From the NCBI GenBank assembly GCA_945957335.1, contig CAMFLJ010000259.1, positions 1 to 5,572 of the forward strand: a stretch of 5,572 nucleotides of DNA, given 5' to 3'. Below the pieces are notes generated by a model. It was not told where the DNA came from. It did no database searches and saw only the letters and a program-made list of their open reading frames with translations. Every line of letters starts with the position of its first letter. Position 1 is the stretch's first letter. This document shows positions 4,778 to 5,572 of the stretch, piece by piece. This DNA comes from an uncultured Actinomycetes bacterium. Lineage in GTDB: Bacteria > Actinomycetota > Acidimicrobiia > Acidimicrobiales > Acidimicrobilacustridaceae. Position numbers and translations under genes: made by a program.

Positions 4778-5089
4778 TCAGTGGCCCTGGCGCATCGACC
4801 AGCGGCCCACGGCGATGGTGCCGCCGAGGAACAGCCCCGACCAGATGCCCATCCAGATGGCGATGACGGCGTTGGCGCCGCCGGACCAGTCGGGGGCGAG
4901 GGCCTGGAGCACGAGCCAGGCGCCGACGGTGAAGAGCAGGATGCCGACGACCGAGCCGATGATGATCGCCTTGCCGTAGGAGCGGTCGACGTCGTCGGTC
5001 ATCTCCTCGGGGTGGTGCTCGGTGTCGTCGACGGCAGGGACGACCGGGGCGTCGGTGGTGGCGCGGGCGGTGCTGGCAGACGAGGACAT
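4778..5089 (-). CDS. small two-helix membrane protein of unknown function
   Basis: I do not recognise this 103-residue protein. The ATG at 5089 is chosen because AGGAG stands 6 bases upstream; upstream in-frame sequence to the window end is non-coding and runs into adapter. Residues 1-39 are hydrophilic and acidic (MSSSASTARATTDAPVVPAV, then DDTEHHPEEMTDDVDRSYGK). Two hydrophobic segments follow, about 41-63 (AIIIGSVVGILLFTVGAWLV) and 74-95 (AVIAIWMGIWSGLFLGGTIA), joined by a short loop with Pro, Asp and Trp. The tail GRWSMRQGH is basic, so by the positive-inside rule both ends probably face the cytoplasm. There is no signal peptide or known motif. It is convergent with prs and divergent from rplY, sitting where prs and rplY are normally adjacent. 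It is probably a real lineage-specific gene, since the ribosome binding site and composition are good. Confidence 0.78.
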   Translation of the reverse strand: MSSSASTARATTDAPVVPAVDDTEHHPEEMTDDVDRSYGKAIIIGSVVGILLFTVGAWLVLQALAPDWSGGANAVIAIWMGIWSGLFLGGTIAVGRWSMRQGH

Positions 5090-5201
5090 CCGGAACTCCT
5101 GGACTCGGTGGTGGTTGCGTCGAGCGTCCCCAAAGTGGAGGTCGTGGGGCAGGGCCGAAGGTCCGCGCCCCGTCGGGACCAGGTCACTGCGCCGGGGCCG
5201 G

Positions 5202-5231
5202 TTCGCACCCGGGCACGTCGCCCGGTAGGAT
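5202..5231 (+). promoter_or_regulatory. probable promoter of rplY
   Basis: TTCGCA (5202-5207) and TAGGAT (5226-5231), separated by 18 bases, resemble a housekeeping sigma promoter in high-GC actinobacteria. Transcription would start near 5238, giving a leader of about 65 bases. The remainder of the 5090-5303 divergent spacer holds the ribosome binding site of the membrane protein gene, the rplY leader hairpin, and no clear minus-strand promoter. Confidence 0.5.
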
Positions 5232-5262
5232 TGCCAGCCGTTTGCACGTCCGTCCCCGCCTT

Positions 5263-5281
5263 GGCGCGCCCCCTGCGCGCC
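5263..5281 (+). promoter_or_regulatory. hairpin in the rplY leader
   Basis: GGCGCGC (5263-5269) pairs perfectly with GCGCGCC (5275-5281) around a CCCCT loop, ending 9 bases before the AGGAG ribosome binding site (5291-5295). An 8-base palindrome GCGATCGC (5283-5290) follows immediately. Ribosomal protein leaders often carry autoregulatory structures, but nothing here identifies a specific one; chance is quite possible at this GC content. Confidence 0.3.
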
Positions 5282-5303
5282 GGCGATCGCAGGAGCACCC
5301 ACC

Positions 5304-5540
5304 ATGGACCAGACCCTCACCGCTGAGACCGGCCGCATCGTCGGCTCCCGCTCGTCGTCCCGCCTCCGGGCCGATGGCCAGGTGCCGGCCGTCGTGTACG
5401 GCCTCGGCCGTGACGCGGTCTCCGTCACCGTGCCGTGGCCCGAGCTCCGCAAGGCGCTCACCACCGAGGCCGGCATGAACGCCCTCATCACGATCGACGT
5501 CGACGGCCAGAAGGACCTCACCATCGTGAAGGACCTCCAG
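5304..5540 (+). CDS. rplY: large subunit ribosomal protein bL25 (CTC/Ctc type), 5' fragment
   Basis: bL25 binds 5S rRNA in the large ribosomal subunit. The readable 79 residues show the family start: AETGRIVGSRSSSRLRADGQ (residues 7-26), then VPAVVYGLG (27-35), a PWPELRKAL helix (44-52), and LITIDVDGQKDLTIVKDLQ (61-79), where relatives continue into an RHPV-type segment. The ATG at 5304 has AGGAG 8 bases upstream. Genuine sequence stops at base 5540. The next in-frame codons (LSLIHI, stop at 5559-5561) are translated adapter, so the gene is truncated by the end of the contig, not by mutation. Full members of this type are about 180-220 residues with a C-terminal beta domain. Position downstream of prs fits the usual prs-rplY-pth order. 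Confidence 0.92.
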
Positions 5541-5572
5541 CTGTCTCTTATACACATCTGACGCTGCCGACG
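5541..5572. other. Illumina Nextera transposase adapter (sequencing artefact)
   Basis: The last 32 bases consist of the 19-base Tn5 mosaic end CTGTCTCTTATACACATCT (5541-5559) followed by GACGCTGCCGACG (5560-5572). This is the reverse complement of the Nextera read 1 adapter, missing only its last base. Base composition also drops sharply from the flanking genome. It is untrimmed library adapter joined to the contig end, not a biological Tn5 end. Confidence 0.98.

Noticed and set aside
5090..5557. Extension of the membrane protein gene upstream to 5557, giving a 259-residue protein starting MCIRDS
   Set aside because: The first residues come from the adapter and the next part is antisense to rplY. 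The good ribosome binding site sits before the ATG at 5089.
5541..5559. A Tn5-like transposon end as evidence of a mobile element
   Set aside because: The mosaic end is followed directly by the synthetic Nextera tail, so it comes from library preparation, not from an insertion in the genome.

Overview
The window is very GC-rich, with strong G/C preference at third codon positions, and carries a block of core genes whose grouping is typical of Actinobacteria: ispE, tRNA-Gln, glmU, prs and rplY, plus a 33-codon bS22 ribosomal protein gene. The divergence of the proteins from Streptomyces or Mycobacterium forms, together with a DUF1697 gene and a Sulfotransfer_3-type sulfotransferase, would suit an Acidimicrobiia-like actinobacterium. 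That placement is inference; no marker here fixes the taxon. The sequence behaves as the end of a draft contig: its last 32 bases are Illumina Nextera adapter, not genome.

Layout. At 1-90 (-) is the 5' part of a DUF1697 gene, divergent from ispE (189-920, +). ispE converges on a sulfotransferase gene (908-2131, -), and their 3' ends overlap by 13 bp. A hairpin-rich spacer follows, then the tiny bS22 gene (2243-2344, -) and tRNA-Gln(UUG) (2403-2474, -). Divergent from the tRNA are glmU (2506-3603, +) and prs (3648-4628, +). Two strong hairpins separate prs from a convergent two-helix membrane protein gene (4778-5089, -). Divergent from that, rplY (5304-5540, +) is cut off by the adapter.

How the genes fit together. 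IspE acts in the MEP isoprenoid pathway, which supplies the lipid carrier for peptidoglycan. GlmU supplies UDP-GlcNAc for peptidoglycan. Prs makes PRPP for nucleotides, histidine and, in many actinobacteria, decaprenyl-phosphoribose. bS22, bL25 and tRNA-Gln serve translation. It is a housekeeping region with two or three lineage-specific genes inserted.

The most notable biological feature is GlmU. Its uridylyltransferase domain is intact, but the protein stops about 100 residues early, inside the left-handed beta-helix and before the acetyltransferase active site. prs starts 44 bp later, so there is no room for the missing part. I see no CRISPR array, insertion sequence, prophage, toxin-antitoxin or defence system, and no clearly novel multigene system.
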